A stretch of 64,000 bases of DNA from Pontiella desulfatans. GTDB taxonomy: Bacteria; Verrucomicrobiota; Kiritimatiellia; Kiritimatiellales; Pontiellaceae. The stretch's first letter is position 1. Each line of letters opens with the position of its first letter. Under the pieces are notes generated by a model. The model was not told where the DNA came from and did no database searches. It saw nothing but the letters and a program-made list of their open reading frames with translations. The stretch is taken from the NCBI RefSeq assembly GCF_900890425.1, contig NZ_CAAHFG010000002.1, positions 1 to 64,000 on the forward strand, given 5' to 3'. The translations under genes and the position numbers were made by a program. Below are positions 1 through 7,115 of this stretch, piece after piece.

Positions 1-221
1 GGGTAGGGGGGAGTGGGGCCCCAAACGACGTTTCACATCGTTTCAGCCTCGCAATCAATCCTCATTCAGAATTCGCCATTCGGTATTCGATATTCCGGCG
101 GCGCCCGCCGGATGGTTTCCCCCCGGAGGGACCCCCCTTCCAGCGCTGCGCGTGCGCGCCGCGCCCCTGTTTCCCATTGATATTAACAATGGTTTGAAAC
201 GATTTGGAACACGACCCGCCC
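1..221. other. Leader region without a recognisable gene
   Basis: No credible gene is seen. The stretch holds a GC-rich imperfect palindrome at about 95-111, short phrase-like repeats (CATTCGGTATTCGATATT), and related GTTTCA/TGAAAC words near 32-47 and 193-203 that could be operator half-sites. It probably belongs to the upstream part of the phage-like element, which continues beyond the window. Confidence 0.4.
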
Positions 222-253
222 CCCGTTTGATTTCCGCTCTATAGATAAGGAGG
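222..253 (+). promoter_or_regulatory. TTTGATTT leader element, copy 1 (before TerS-like gene)
   Basis: CCGTTTGATTTCC is followed by an A/T-rich dyad (CTCTATAGA) and a strong Shine-Dalgarno AAGGAGG five bases before the ATG at 258. It is one of about eight similar leaders in the first 25 kb, most of them directly before genes of the phage-like element. Confidence 0.6.
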
Positions 254-257
254 CTTT

Positions 258-623
258 ATGCCATTTGAATCCGGACAATCAGGAAACCCCGATGGTCGCC
301 CGAAGGGTGTTAAGAGCGGGCGAGTGCTTGCGCTCGGCGTGCTCGACGACCTGCTCAGGGATGAAGGTGCGTTGGAGACCCTCCGTGAAGGTCTTCAAAA
401 ATCGCTCGAACGCGATCCAGTCTGGTTTTTCCGCCGCATCATCATGCCGCTGCTTCCCAAGGACGCAACGGTTCAATTTGATAAAAAAGGAGCCATCCAA
501 TGGGTGCGCCTATCTACCATCCCTTTCCCGGACAGCTCACCATCCATCGATCTAAATCCCGCTTCCGGGTCGTCTGCACCGGGCGCCGTTTTGGAAAAAC
601 CCTCTGCCTTGCCGGAGAGATAA
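258..623 (+). CDS. DUF5681-type small terminase-like protein
   Basis: This 121-residue protein opens with the SGQSGNPDGRPKG signature (residues about 6-18) typical of DUF5681 proteins, which lie immediately upstream of large terminases in many prophages. It probably acts as the small terminase or a DNA-packaging accessory. The start at 258 is supported by AAGGAGG at 247-253. The reading frame overlaps the terL start at 500 by 124 bases. The last ~40 residues are rich in Pro, Ser and Ala and may be a poorly conserved tail. Assignment rests on the N-terminal motif and on position; a DNA-binding helix-turn-helix is not obvious. Confidence 0.6.
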   Translation: MPFESGQSGNPDGRPKGVKSGRVLALGVLDDLLRDEGALETLREGLQKSLERDPVWFFRRIIMPLLPKDATVQFDKKGAIQWVRLSTIPFPDSSPSIDLNPASGSSAPGAVLEKPSALPER

Positions 624-1318
624 TCGATCGTGGTGGTCTGGTGCCGGGAGACTATGGCTGGGTAGCACCCACCTACAACGTAGCGGAACGCGGGCGCGAA
701 GCACTCTGCTCGCTACTGCCCGGTGCTTGCCGCTCTGTGGGCCGAACCCCGACGCGGGTGGAGTTTCTTTCGGAGAATGATGAGCTGGTCCGCGTCTGGT
801 TCCTCTCCGCCGATAATCCCGAAAACATCCGGGGCTACGGATTCCGCGGTCTCGTTATCGATGAGGCGGCGCTGGTGCCGCTCGATGTCTGGAACTACAT
901 CCTGCGGCCCACCATTGCCCAAACCCTGGGCTGGGCGGTGTTCATTTCCACCCCCAAGGGGCGCAACTGGTTCTACGACATGTACACCCGTGGCAACGAT
1001 CCGGAAGAACCTGACTTCGAGTCGTTTCATTTTCGAAGTAACGAGAGTAAATACTTCCCGGCTGAAGAATGGGATGAAGCACAGCGGACGCTTCCGGCCG
1101 ATGTCTTCAAGCAGGAGTACGAAGCCGAATTCCTCGAAGATTCCGCCGGGGTCTTCCGCAAGGTATCGTCCTGCCTGATCCCCGAATCGGCTATTACCCG
1201 CGATGACCGCGCGGGGCCGGTGGTGATCGGATGCGACGTGGCCAAGTGCGCTTAACCCCGATTTTCGGACCACCGGCTTAAGTGGAACCTGCGTCCTCAA
1301 CATGGTACAAAAGGACGC

Positions 1319-1603
1319 ATGGAAATGGGAAGAAAACGAAGAACATTCACGGACAAGTTCAAGGCCAAGGTGGCGATTGAGGCCATCAAGGGCGTGAAGA
1401 CATTGGCGGAGCTGGCATCGGAATATCAGGTCCATCCGAACCAGATTTCGGATTGGAAGAAGCAGTTGCTTTCGAATGCGCCGGATCTTTTTGCATCGGG
1501 GAAAAAGAAGCAGGCTCAAACGGAAGAAGAGCTTACGGCTCCACTTTACGAAGAGATCGGGCGTCTGAAGATGGACGTGAAGTGGCTCGAAAAAAAGCTA
1601 TGA
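1319..1603 (+). CDS. IS3-family transposase OrfA
   Basis: The 94-residue protein has the helix-turn-helix of the HTH_Tnp_1/IS911 OrfA family (residues about 10-50, VAIEAIKGVKTLAEL then HPNQISDWKK) and ends in a leucine-rich coiled coil (IGRLKMDVKWLEKKL). It binds the element's ends and regulates transposition. The final codons contain A-AAA-AAG (1591-1597), the standard IS3 programmed -1 frameshift site, which would fuse OrfA to OrfB. A second ATG lies two codons downstream of the one used here. Confidence 0.9.
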   Translation: MEMGRKRRTFTDKFKAKVAIEAIKGVKTLAELASEYQVHPNQISDWKKQLLSNAPDLFASGKKKQAQTEEELTAPLYEEIGRLKMDVKWLEKKL

Positions 1604-2445
1604 GCCTGCCGCTTTCAACGCGCCGCAGCTGGGTGGAGCCCGGCACCGATTATTCGGTTCGGCGGCAGTGTAGGCTCGCAGGCGTCCCCAGATCGGGCTT
1701 CTACTACGACCCCGCCCCGGAAACGCCGGAGAACCTGCTTCTGATGCGTTTGATCGACGAGCAGTATCTCCGGCATCCGGAGTTCGGCTATCCACGCATG
1801 ACGGACTGGTTGCGTGATCAAGACTATGATGTCAATCACAAGCGGGTCGCCCGCCTCATGCAGCTGATGGGGATTCAGGCCATCACGCCCGGTCCGCACA
1901 CGAGCAAGCCCGCCCCGAGGCACAAGATCTACCCTTATTTGCTGCGCAATGTGGACATCGAACGGGTGAACCAGGTTTGGAGTACGGACATCACCTACAT
2001 CCCGATGCGGCATGGATACATGTACCTGACCGCCGTAATCGACTGGTACAGCCGCTATGTGCTCGCCTGGGAGCTCTCAAGCACCATGGAGAGCACGTTC
2101 TGCGTTGATGCGCTGGAGCGTGCGCTGACGCAGGGGAATCCGGAGATATTCAACACCGACCAAGGAAGCCAGTTCACCTCGAACGCCTTCACCGGTGTCC
2201 TGTTAAACGAGAACATCACCATCAGCATGGACGGGCGAGGCCGGGCGTTGGACAACGTATTCATCGAACGACTGTGGTGGTCGGTGAAGTATGAGAAAAT
2301 CTATCCCGCATGCTATGCCGACGGGCATGCGTTGCATCGGGGCCTTGACAGCTATTTTAAATATTACAACCACGAGAGGAAGCACAGCGCTCTGGACAAA
2401 CGCACCCCCGCCGAGGTATTCATGGAAGGAGCAGTCAGAACATGA
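1600..2445 (+). CDS. IS3-family transposase OrfB (DDE integrase core)
   Basis: OrfB carries the rve-type DDE triad: first Asp in WSTDITYIPM, second Asp in FNTDQGSQFTS, and Glu in NVFIERLWWSVKYE. The N-terminal HTH_21-like part (LAGVPRSGFYY, then HPEFGYPRM) precedes it. The ATG at 1600 overlaps the orfA stop (ATGA). Expression probably occurs mostly as an OrfAB fusion through -1 slippage at 1591-1597, since the frame is open upstream of the ATG and leads smoothly out of the slippery site. Length and motifs are those of an intact IS3 transposase. Confidence 0.92.
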   Translation: MSLPLSTRRSWVEPGTDYSVRRQCRLAGVPRSGFYYDPAPETPENLLLMRLIDEQYLRHPEFGYPRMTDWLRDQDYDVNHKRVARLMQLMGIQAITPGPHTSKPAPRHKIYPYLLRNVDIERVNQVWSTDITYIPMRHGYMYLTAVIDWYSRYVLAWELSSTMESTFCVDALERALTQGNPEIFNTDQGSQFTSNAFTGVLLNENITISMDGRGRALDNVFIERLWWSVKYEKIYPACYADGHALHRGLDSYFKYYNHERKHSALDKRTPAEVFMEGAVRT

Positions 2446-2453
2446 TCGCAAGT

Positions 2454-2528
2454 GATGCCGTCGCTGCGCTCCGCCCTCGGCCCTCCGGGCCGCCCCTTCG
2501 GGGACGGGCTCCGCTCCGCGACGGCATC
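2454..2528 (+). repeat. GC-rich hairpin in the IS tail
   Basis: An 11-bp perfect inverted repeat, GATGCCGTCGC (2454-2464) and GCGACGGCATC (2518-2528), encloses a very GC-rich segment with further nested complementarity (GGCCCTCCGGGCC). It lies inside the element, between the orfB stop and the right end. It may act as a transcription barrier or a secondary structure used in transposition. Confidence 0.65.
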
Positions 2529-3247
2529 ATGGAAGGGCGGCTCGTTGGCCGCCAGAACACGGAACAGGGAACCGCAGGTTCCACCTTAAGTTCACCGATC
2601 CGTGGTTTAAGATTGGGGGTAGGCGCAAAGCATACCGACTTCACGGTCCTGATTGCCATGAACTCCCGCAATGGACGGTGCCTGGAGATGGAGCGGTTTA
2701 ATCAGCTCGACTGGCCGGTGCAGAAGGATCGGATTCTGGCCTTCGCGCGCAAGTGGCGCGGCCGCCTGATCCTCGACGCCACCGGCGCCGGCGATCCTAT
2801 CTACGATGATCTGGCCCGGCGCTACGGCAATATCGAACCCTTCAAGTTTACGTCGGTTTCAAAGGTGGAGGTGATCCAACGTTTGATTGTCGCGATCGAA
2901 CAGCAAAAAGTTGGATGGCCCGAAGAATGGAAAGTGCTCACCAACGAACTGCAGCGCTACGAGTATGAAATCTCGCCCCGCGGCCATCTCTCCTACAACG
3001 CGCCATCCGGATTCCATGACGACTGCGTCATCGCGCTCGCACTTGCAAACCACCGCCGCTGGCAGACCGAATCCTGCGGGCCGTTGCTTCCCATACCGCC
3101 CGTGCACGGTCTCCGCTGCCGTTGGTTCCCACACCCTCGTGCTCTGGATTAACGACCAGAATCACTGGACAGTTAAACGAGCAATAAACTCTAATTTATT
3201 AATTATTTTTTCCGTGTTTAACTATTACCTGTGAATTCTGTTGGGGT

Positions 3248-3646
3248 TTAATCTTTATCTAAGAATGCATCAAAATCATCAGACATAATCTCATCAATTG
3301 CAGCATCTACGTCAGCTAGTTGATAGGATACCGTTTCCAGTAAATCCCATATCGCAGCGCATCGAGGGAACTCCCAGAGAGTTCGTTCCTCGTCATCAAT
3401 AAATTCTAACTCAGCAAAATCCTCCCAAGTAAATCGAACTTCATCATGATATATTTTTGTAGTTTCTTTATAGAGACGAAGCTGTCTGCCGTTGAATGAG
3501 GTATAGTAGAACACCTCGACCTTACGGTCGGCACCAGCAAAATACTCAAGGTTTGCTGGAACTGTTTTCCACTCTAATTTACCTTCCTGGGTCAGACGAT
3601 TTATCCGTTTGACAACTGTTTCAAAATCACGCTGTTTGTCAGGCAT
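3248..3646 (-). CDS. Uncharacterised 132-residue protein
   Basis: An acidic soluble protein (MPDKQRDFETVVKRINRL...) that I do not recognise. The ATG at 3646 was chosen over an upstream ATG because GGAG stands eight bases before it and it overlaps the end of the preceding gene by eight bases, suggesting translational coupling. The middle looks like a beta-rich fold (KVEVFYYTSFNGRQLRLYKET) and the C-terminus is a run of acidic helices ending DDFDAFLDKD. With its partner at 3639-4094 and the HNH gene further upstream it forms a minus-strand group facing away from the phage structural genes, with higher AT content, which marks it as cargo. Confidence 0.65.
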   Translation of the reverse strand: MPDKQRDFETVVKRINRLTQEGKLEWKTVPANLEYFAGADRKVEVFYYTSFNGRQLRLYKETTKIYHDEVRFTWEDFAELEFIDDEERTLWEFPRCAAIWDLLETVSYQLADVDAAIDEIMSDDFDAFLDKD

Positions 3647-4094
3647 GGTTATAGCTCCAATTTGAATTTTCAATTTCGTTCTTAAGATCCGATTCAAGTG
3701 CGCGTAATGCCGAGTAAATCTCATATATGTCAGAATGAGATGCGGTATTAATTTGACGTTTAATCTTTCGAATACCTTTCCCTGTAAGTTTAGTACGCTT
3801 ACGTATGTCTTTTTGGAGACGAGGGAGCAGGTGTGCTATCGTAATTTCCGATTCTGAAAGTACTACATGCACCTGATTACGATTGTCGCTAAACACCTTT
3901 GCATTAACCAACAGTGAGTTGAGGTCCTTAGCATGTTTGCCTACTGCTTTAAGCAGTTGAGGAACTCTAGCTTTAAATACGAAATGCCGTGTAATATGTC
4001 TCACGCTAAAGAGAACTCCAAGCGTTAAGAGAAGGCCGATTATGGAGCAGATGCTTCCAATATCCGCGATGACGGCTAGCAGTGTTTCAGACAT
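3639..4094 (-). CDS. Uncharacterised single-pass membrane protein
   Basis: This 151-residue protein has one clear N-terminal membrane segment (about residues 10-30, IADIGSICSIIGLLLTLGVLFS without charged residues), then a basic, helical cytosolic part with runs such as KDIRKRTKLTGKGIRKIKR. It overlaps the next gene (start at 3646), so the two are probably co-translated. No family is recognised. A small membrane-anchored protein paired with a soluble acidic partner next to a nuclease-like gene resembles defence or toxin cassettes, but nothing in the sequence proves that. Confidence 0.65.
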   Translation of the reverse strand: MSETLLAVIADIGSICSIIGLLLTLGVLFSVRHITRHFVFKARVPQLLKAVGKHAKDLNSLLVNAKVFSDNRNQVHVVLSESEITIAHLLPRLQKDIRKRTKLTGKGIRKIKRQINTASHSDIYEIYSALRALESDLKNEIENSNWSYNHA

Positions 4095-4156
4095 CAGATC
4101 CCTTCATTTTTGCTACCCCACGTTAAAAGTGAGTCGCCGTGCACATAAACTTCGAC

Positions 4157-5167
4157 CTACTCGACCGGCGTTTTCACGGTAGGCTCCAATTTCTTATTAG
4201 AATCAATTAATTCAATATTGTTAGGATCCATTTTTTCTATCGTGTCGAATTTCATGTTTAGGTGAACAGGATCATCTCTGACAACAAGGTTTGAGGTGAA
4301 GTCCATCTCTCGGTATGTGGTTTTCCCAAACTGATGAGCCTCGCTAAAAGGTATTGGAAAAAATGATAGCTGTAGTGATTCACCTGCAAGGGACAAATCT
4401 TTTTCGGATGGAATTATCGTCTGAAAAAAGAAGTTTTGGAAGGCGACGATCAAGATCATGTATGGAACCTTTTCTGATCCTTCCTTCCTTTTTAACAGCA
4501 TGGCCTTAATGAATTTGTATGGATTATTTCCCGGAGTAAATGAAAACAGGCAAATCGCCGGTTTTATTATGGATGGAGTGTTTTCGTAATCTGTTACCTG
4601 TAGCCAATATTTTGCATTGATAAAATTTTTCAATTCAGCTTCTGGCATAATAGTAATTGCCATTTTGACGAAACATTTATACACGGCATTAGGGATATAG
4701 GGTTCTCTAGTTGTTTTGATGATAAGAGAGTTATTTTCTTCATCTAGTTCGGTGATTAAATCATCAATACTTTCTTGGAGTTGAAGAATCCCGTTTGTGT
4801 GGTCTATTCGTGCTGTCTTGGCTTTAGTCTTAAAAGAGGGAACTCCTTTTTTCCCAGAGACACGGCAAAGCGTTCTATAAACACTTAGATATTTGGCAAG
4901 ATGATCTTCAATGGAGCTACTAAATTTTTCATTACACTCATCACATTCGTATTCCGAGTACAGCAATTTATTTCCAATCAACTCAGGGAATGCATGGGCA
5001 ATTTTCTTAAAAGAAACTTCTTCTCTAGTTTTACCACAAAATCGGCATGAATCAGTCCTCTCTCCGAGGACTACTTTTTCATCGAGTAAATTAATGTCTA
5101 CAATGGGGATGTAGTTCGCTTCAAAAAACTCATAGCGATCTTTCATTTCTTCCATGATTTCGTTCAT
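4157..5167 (-). CDS. HNH-type (HNH_5-like) zinc-finger endonuclease domain protein
   Basis: A 336-residue protein with an N-terminal metal-binding fold: CRFCGK (residues about 42-47), HAFPELIGN (about 58-66) and CDECNEKF (about 75-82). This CxxC...H..P...GN...CxxCN layout matches HNH_5-type endonucleases. The remaining ~250 residues have no recognised domain; they include hydrophobic stretches (YMILIVAFQNFFFQTI) that are probably beta core rather than membrane. AT content is well above that of the neighbouring phage structural genes. It heads the minus-strand group 5167-3248. A homing, restriction or abortive-infection nuclease role is possible; the substrate is unknown. Confidence 0.7.
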   Translation of the reverse strand: MNEIMEEMKDRYEFFEANYIPIVDINLLDEKVVLGERTDSCRFCGKTREEVSFKKIAHAFPELIGNKLLYSEYECDECNEKFSSSIEDHLAKYLSVYRTLCRVSGKKGVPSFKTKAKTARIDHTNGILQLQESIDDLITELDEENNSLIIKTTREPYIPNAVYKCFVKMAITIMPEAELKNFINAKYWLQVTDYENTPSIIKPAICLFSFTPGNNPYKFIKAMLLKRKEGSEKVPYMILIVAFQNFFFQTIIPSEKDLSLAGESLQLSFFPIPFSEAHQFGKTTYREMDFTSNLVVRDDPVHLNMKFDTIEKMDPNNIELIDSNKKLEPTVKTPVE

Positions 5168-5260
5168 AGATTTCTCATTCTAACATGGTTCTTGAGCATA
5201 CTGCCGTTTTTTCTGCCAACAGCCTACCCAAGTGCCCAGTTCTAGCACTGAGTCGATTCG

Positions 5261-5440
5261 CTATTTTTCCTGTAGCTTGAGCTTACCGCCGGACTTGAGC
5301 CATTCCGTCAGAATGACCTTGCAGTATTTGCTGGTCGACAGGTGCATCGAGTTGGCCCGTTTTTCCAGTTCGTCAGCCATCTTTTTGCTCATGTTGATGC
5401 CGATCGTCTTCGTGTTCTTTCCAATAGGATTAGTTGCCAT
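5261..5440 (-). CDS. Small ribbon-helix-helix protein, candidate repressor
   Basis: The 59-residue product has a short beta-strand (KTIGINMSKK) followed by two helices (ADELEKRANSMHL and TSKYCKVILTEWLKSG), the layout of an Arc/MetJ-type ribbon-helix-helix protein. The start at 5440 was chosen over an upstream ATG because GGAGG precedes it. The dyad TTAGTA-N5-TACTAA lies 74 bases upstream, and the same architecture recurs at 6976-6990 before the large secreted-protein gene. This suggests the protein represses itself and that gene. It could also be an antitoxin whose partner is missing. Confidence 0.65.
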   Translation of the reverse strand: MATNPIGKNTKTIGINMSKKMADELEKRANSMHLSTSKYCKVILTEWLKSGGKLKLQEK

Positions 5441-5502
5441 ATTTTTCCTCCAAAAATAAATGAGGCATTTTACTGATGATCCGGACGACTGCAACTTGTT
5501 TC

Positions 5503-5530
5503 CGTCGTTTGATTTAGTAAGAAATACTAA
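5503..5530 (+). promoter_or_regulatory. TTTGATTT element, copy 2, overlapping a TTAGTA/TACTAA dyad
   Basis: CGTTTGATTT (5506-5515) runs into the perfect dyad TTAGTA (5514-5519)-AGAAA-TACTAA (5525-5530). It lies between the divergent RHH gene and the portal gene. The dyad looks like an operator for the small RHH protein encoded at 5261-5440. Confidence 0.5.
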
Positions 5531-5545
5531 GGCGTCGTTTCCGGT

Positions 5546-5574
5546 CCCATTTGATTTTCCCTCTATATATGAGG
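5546..5574 (+). promoter_or_regulatory. TTTGATTT leader element, copy 3 (before portal gene)
   Basis: CCCATTTGATTTTCC is followed by CTC-TATATAT-GAG, a small hairpin whose 3' arm is purine-rich like a ribosome binding site. The portal ATG lies about 80 bases further downstream, behind a separate purine-rich stretch. Confidence 0.55.
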
Positions 5575-5655
5575 GGCTATGCGACCCGCGAGCGCAGCGA
5601 CCAATAATTTGCGTTAGCAAATAGAGACCGAAGGGAACGGTTCAATCTATCAACA

Positions 5656-6804
5656 ATGAAAATGATTGCTTTACAGAAAAACCACGGCTGGCGCGACGCC
5701 TACAATCCGCTGCGCGGACTCAACCTCTCGCGTTTAACCGCCCTGCAGGAAGCCGGCGAACGCGGGCAGTATGCCGACCTGCAATGGCTCTACTATTACA
5801 TGGAGCGCTCCGACGCGATGATCCACTCCGTTATCCAGCGGCGCCGGGCCGCGTTGCTGTCTCTGGATTGGGATATCCGCATAGTTTCCCAGGCGCAGCA
5901 CGATCCGCGCGCGCAGCAACAAGCCGACTTCCTCCGCATGGCCTACGACAACATCGACAACTTCCGCGAAGCGGTGTCGTTTCTCTTTACCGGTTTCTTC
6001 CGGGGCTTTGCCCATCTCGAAAAGCATTGGGCGGCGAACGGCCTGATTGAACGCCTTGAGCCAGTCGAACAATGGTTTTGGCTGCGCGATGGACTCTTCG
6101 GCGATTGGGAATACAACGCCGGGGCCAATCCCGGCACCCTGCGCGGGGAACCCATTGAGTCCGCCGACTTCATCATCCACGAGACCGCCGCTCTCGACCG
6201 CATCCTCAGCGTTCTCTATTTGCGCAAAAATCTCTCCCAGCGCGACTGGGATTCCTTTCTGTCAGTCTATGGCATTCCAGCTATCTTTCTGGTGGGGCCG
6301 CCCAACGTGCCCGAAGACAAGCAGAAGGAATATCAAACCATCGCCGAGCAGATCCTCTCCGATGGCCGTGGATTCCTGCCGCATGAAAGCGACATCAAAT
6401 TTGTGAATGGGGGCGGTGACAAACCGCCGTTTCACGACCAAATCAAGTACCTAGACGAGCAGATCACCATCGCCGCCACCGGCGGGCTCTTGACCATGCT
6501 CGCCGAAGCCGGCAGCGGAACCCTGGCCGGCGGTGCCCATCAGGATACCTTTCTGCAAATCGCCAAATCCGACGCCGTCACGCTGGCCGGAGTGCTACAA
6601 AACGCCATCGACGTGCCCCTGCTGCAGCAACACTTCCCCGGCCAGCCCGTGCAGGCCTATTTTGAATTCTCGCCCAACCTCACGCAGGAAACCCGCCAGG
6701 TCGTGCAGGACGCCCTGCTGCTGAAGGCCGCCGGACTAGAAGTCAAACCCGAGGAAATTTCCGAAAAGACCGGCTATTCGCTTACCCAGTCTCCCGAACG
6801 GTAG
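5656..6804 (+). CDS. Phage portal protein, DUF935 (Mu gp29-like)
   Basis: This 382-residue protein matches the DUF935/Mu gp29 portal family: the N-terminal NPLRGLNLSRLTALQEAGE and YYMERSDAMIHSVIQRRR segments, a DWDIRI beta element, and a central AATGGLLTMLAEAGSGTLAGG stretch. Portals form the dodecameric vertex through which terminase loads DNA. Mu gp29 is about 500 residues, so this copy is shorter at the C-terminus. An alternative start two codons downstream would give MIALQKN. It is flanked by cargo on both sides, separated from both terL and the protease. A fragment of a second copy (about 88% identical over 170 bases) lies at 22376-22555. Confidence 0.88.
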   Translation: MKMIALQKNHGWRDAYNPLRGLNLSRLTALQEAGERGQYADLQWLYYYMERSDAMIHSVIQRRRAALLSLDWDIRIVSQAQHDPRAQQQADFLRMAYDNIDNFREAVSFLFTGFFRGFAHLEKHWAANGLIERLEPVEQWFWLRDGLFGDWEYNAGANPGTLRGEPIESADFIIHETAALDRILSVLYLRKNLSQRDWDSFLSVYGIPAIFLVGPPNVPEDKQKEYQTIAEQILSDGRGFLPHESDIKFVNGGGDKPPFHDQIKYLDEQITIAATGGLLTMLAEAGSGTLAGGAHQDTFLQIAKSDAVTLAGVLQNAIDVPLLQQHFPGQPVQAYFEFSPNLTQETRQVVQDALLLKAAGLEVKPEEISEKTGYSLTQSPER

Positions 6805-7115
6805 GGCGGCCTCGCCGAGACCGCCGATCCGTAGAACGGGCATCCTGCCCGTAATCCCGCACGCTTTTCCCTAAAACCAACATTCATCAACGATCAACTT
6901 TTTGCACAAGCTGCATAAGATTCCATCCCCTGATGCGTACTTACTATTAAATGGGCACTTTTTTTGAGCTGCCTCTAGTAAAAAATACTAAAGCATTGCT
7001 TGTGTATATTTTGTATAAATTAAGCTTTGCGAATCAATCAGTTTGATCAGGCGCATCAAAAGCGTAATTTCCGTTTGAGGCGGAGTTACATCCGCTCTCG
7101 AGATGGGGATATACT
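6805..7115. other. Intergenic region with repeats and a candidate operator
   Basis: No gene is seen. A near-palindrome follows the portal stop (6805-6825), then a perfect ACGGGCA-TCC-TGCCCGT hairpin at 6836-6852 without a T-tract. The dyad TAGTA-AAAAA-TACTA is at 6976-6990. A-rich sequence with TATAAA at 7014-7019 may form part of the promoter of the gene at 7116. Confidence 0.5.
6976..6990 (+). promoter_or_regulatory. TAGTA-N5-TACTA dyad, candidate operator
   Basis: This perfect 5-bp dyad with an A5 spacer has the same arm sequence and spacing as the dyad at 5514-5530 beside the RHH gene. It is 126 bases upstream of the 1703-residue secreted-protein gene, where a repressor could act. Confidence 0.5.

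Larger units (their letters stand above)
1247..2627 (+). mobile_element. IS3-family insertion sequence (1381 bp) in terL
   Basis: The element begins TGCGCTTAACCCCGATTTT, and its other end, read inward, is TGCGCCTACCCCCAATCTT. These are imperfect terminal inverted repeats with the TG...CA termini of IS3-family elements. It is flanked by a 3-bp AAG duplication. Inside are orfA (1319-1603) and orfB (1600-2445), overlapping as expected for the family, with an A-AAA-AAG slippery heptamer at 1591-1597. About 180 bp of non-coding tail follows orfB and contains a GC-rich hairpin. Both orfs are open, so the element may still be active. Confidence 0.93.
500..3152 (+). pseudogene. terL: Phage terminase large subunit, split by an IS3-family element
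   Basis: The 5' part (500-1246, 249 codons) encodes the packaging ATPase: Walker A GRRFGKT at residues 28-34, Walker B LVIDEA at 118-123, and a motif III-like STPKG near 150. The 3' part (2631-3149) continues in the same frame and encodes the RuvC-like nuclease, with acidic positions in GCDVAK, LILDATGAGD and HDDCVIALA. The insertion lies between AAG (1244-1246) and a duplicated AAG (2628-2630). Removing the element and one AAG restores a 422-residue protein. RBS AAAAGGAG precedes the ATG. The last ~17 residues look unusual and may be a secondary change. As it stands the gene cannot give an intact motor, so DNA packaging should be dead unless the element excises. Confidence 0.9.

Noticed and set aside
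6996-7019. A sigma-70 promoter TTGCTT...TATAAA before the giant secreted-protein gene
   Set aside because: The spacing between the two boxes is only 12 bases, too short for a standard promoter; the A/T-rich background makes such matches likely by chance.
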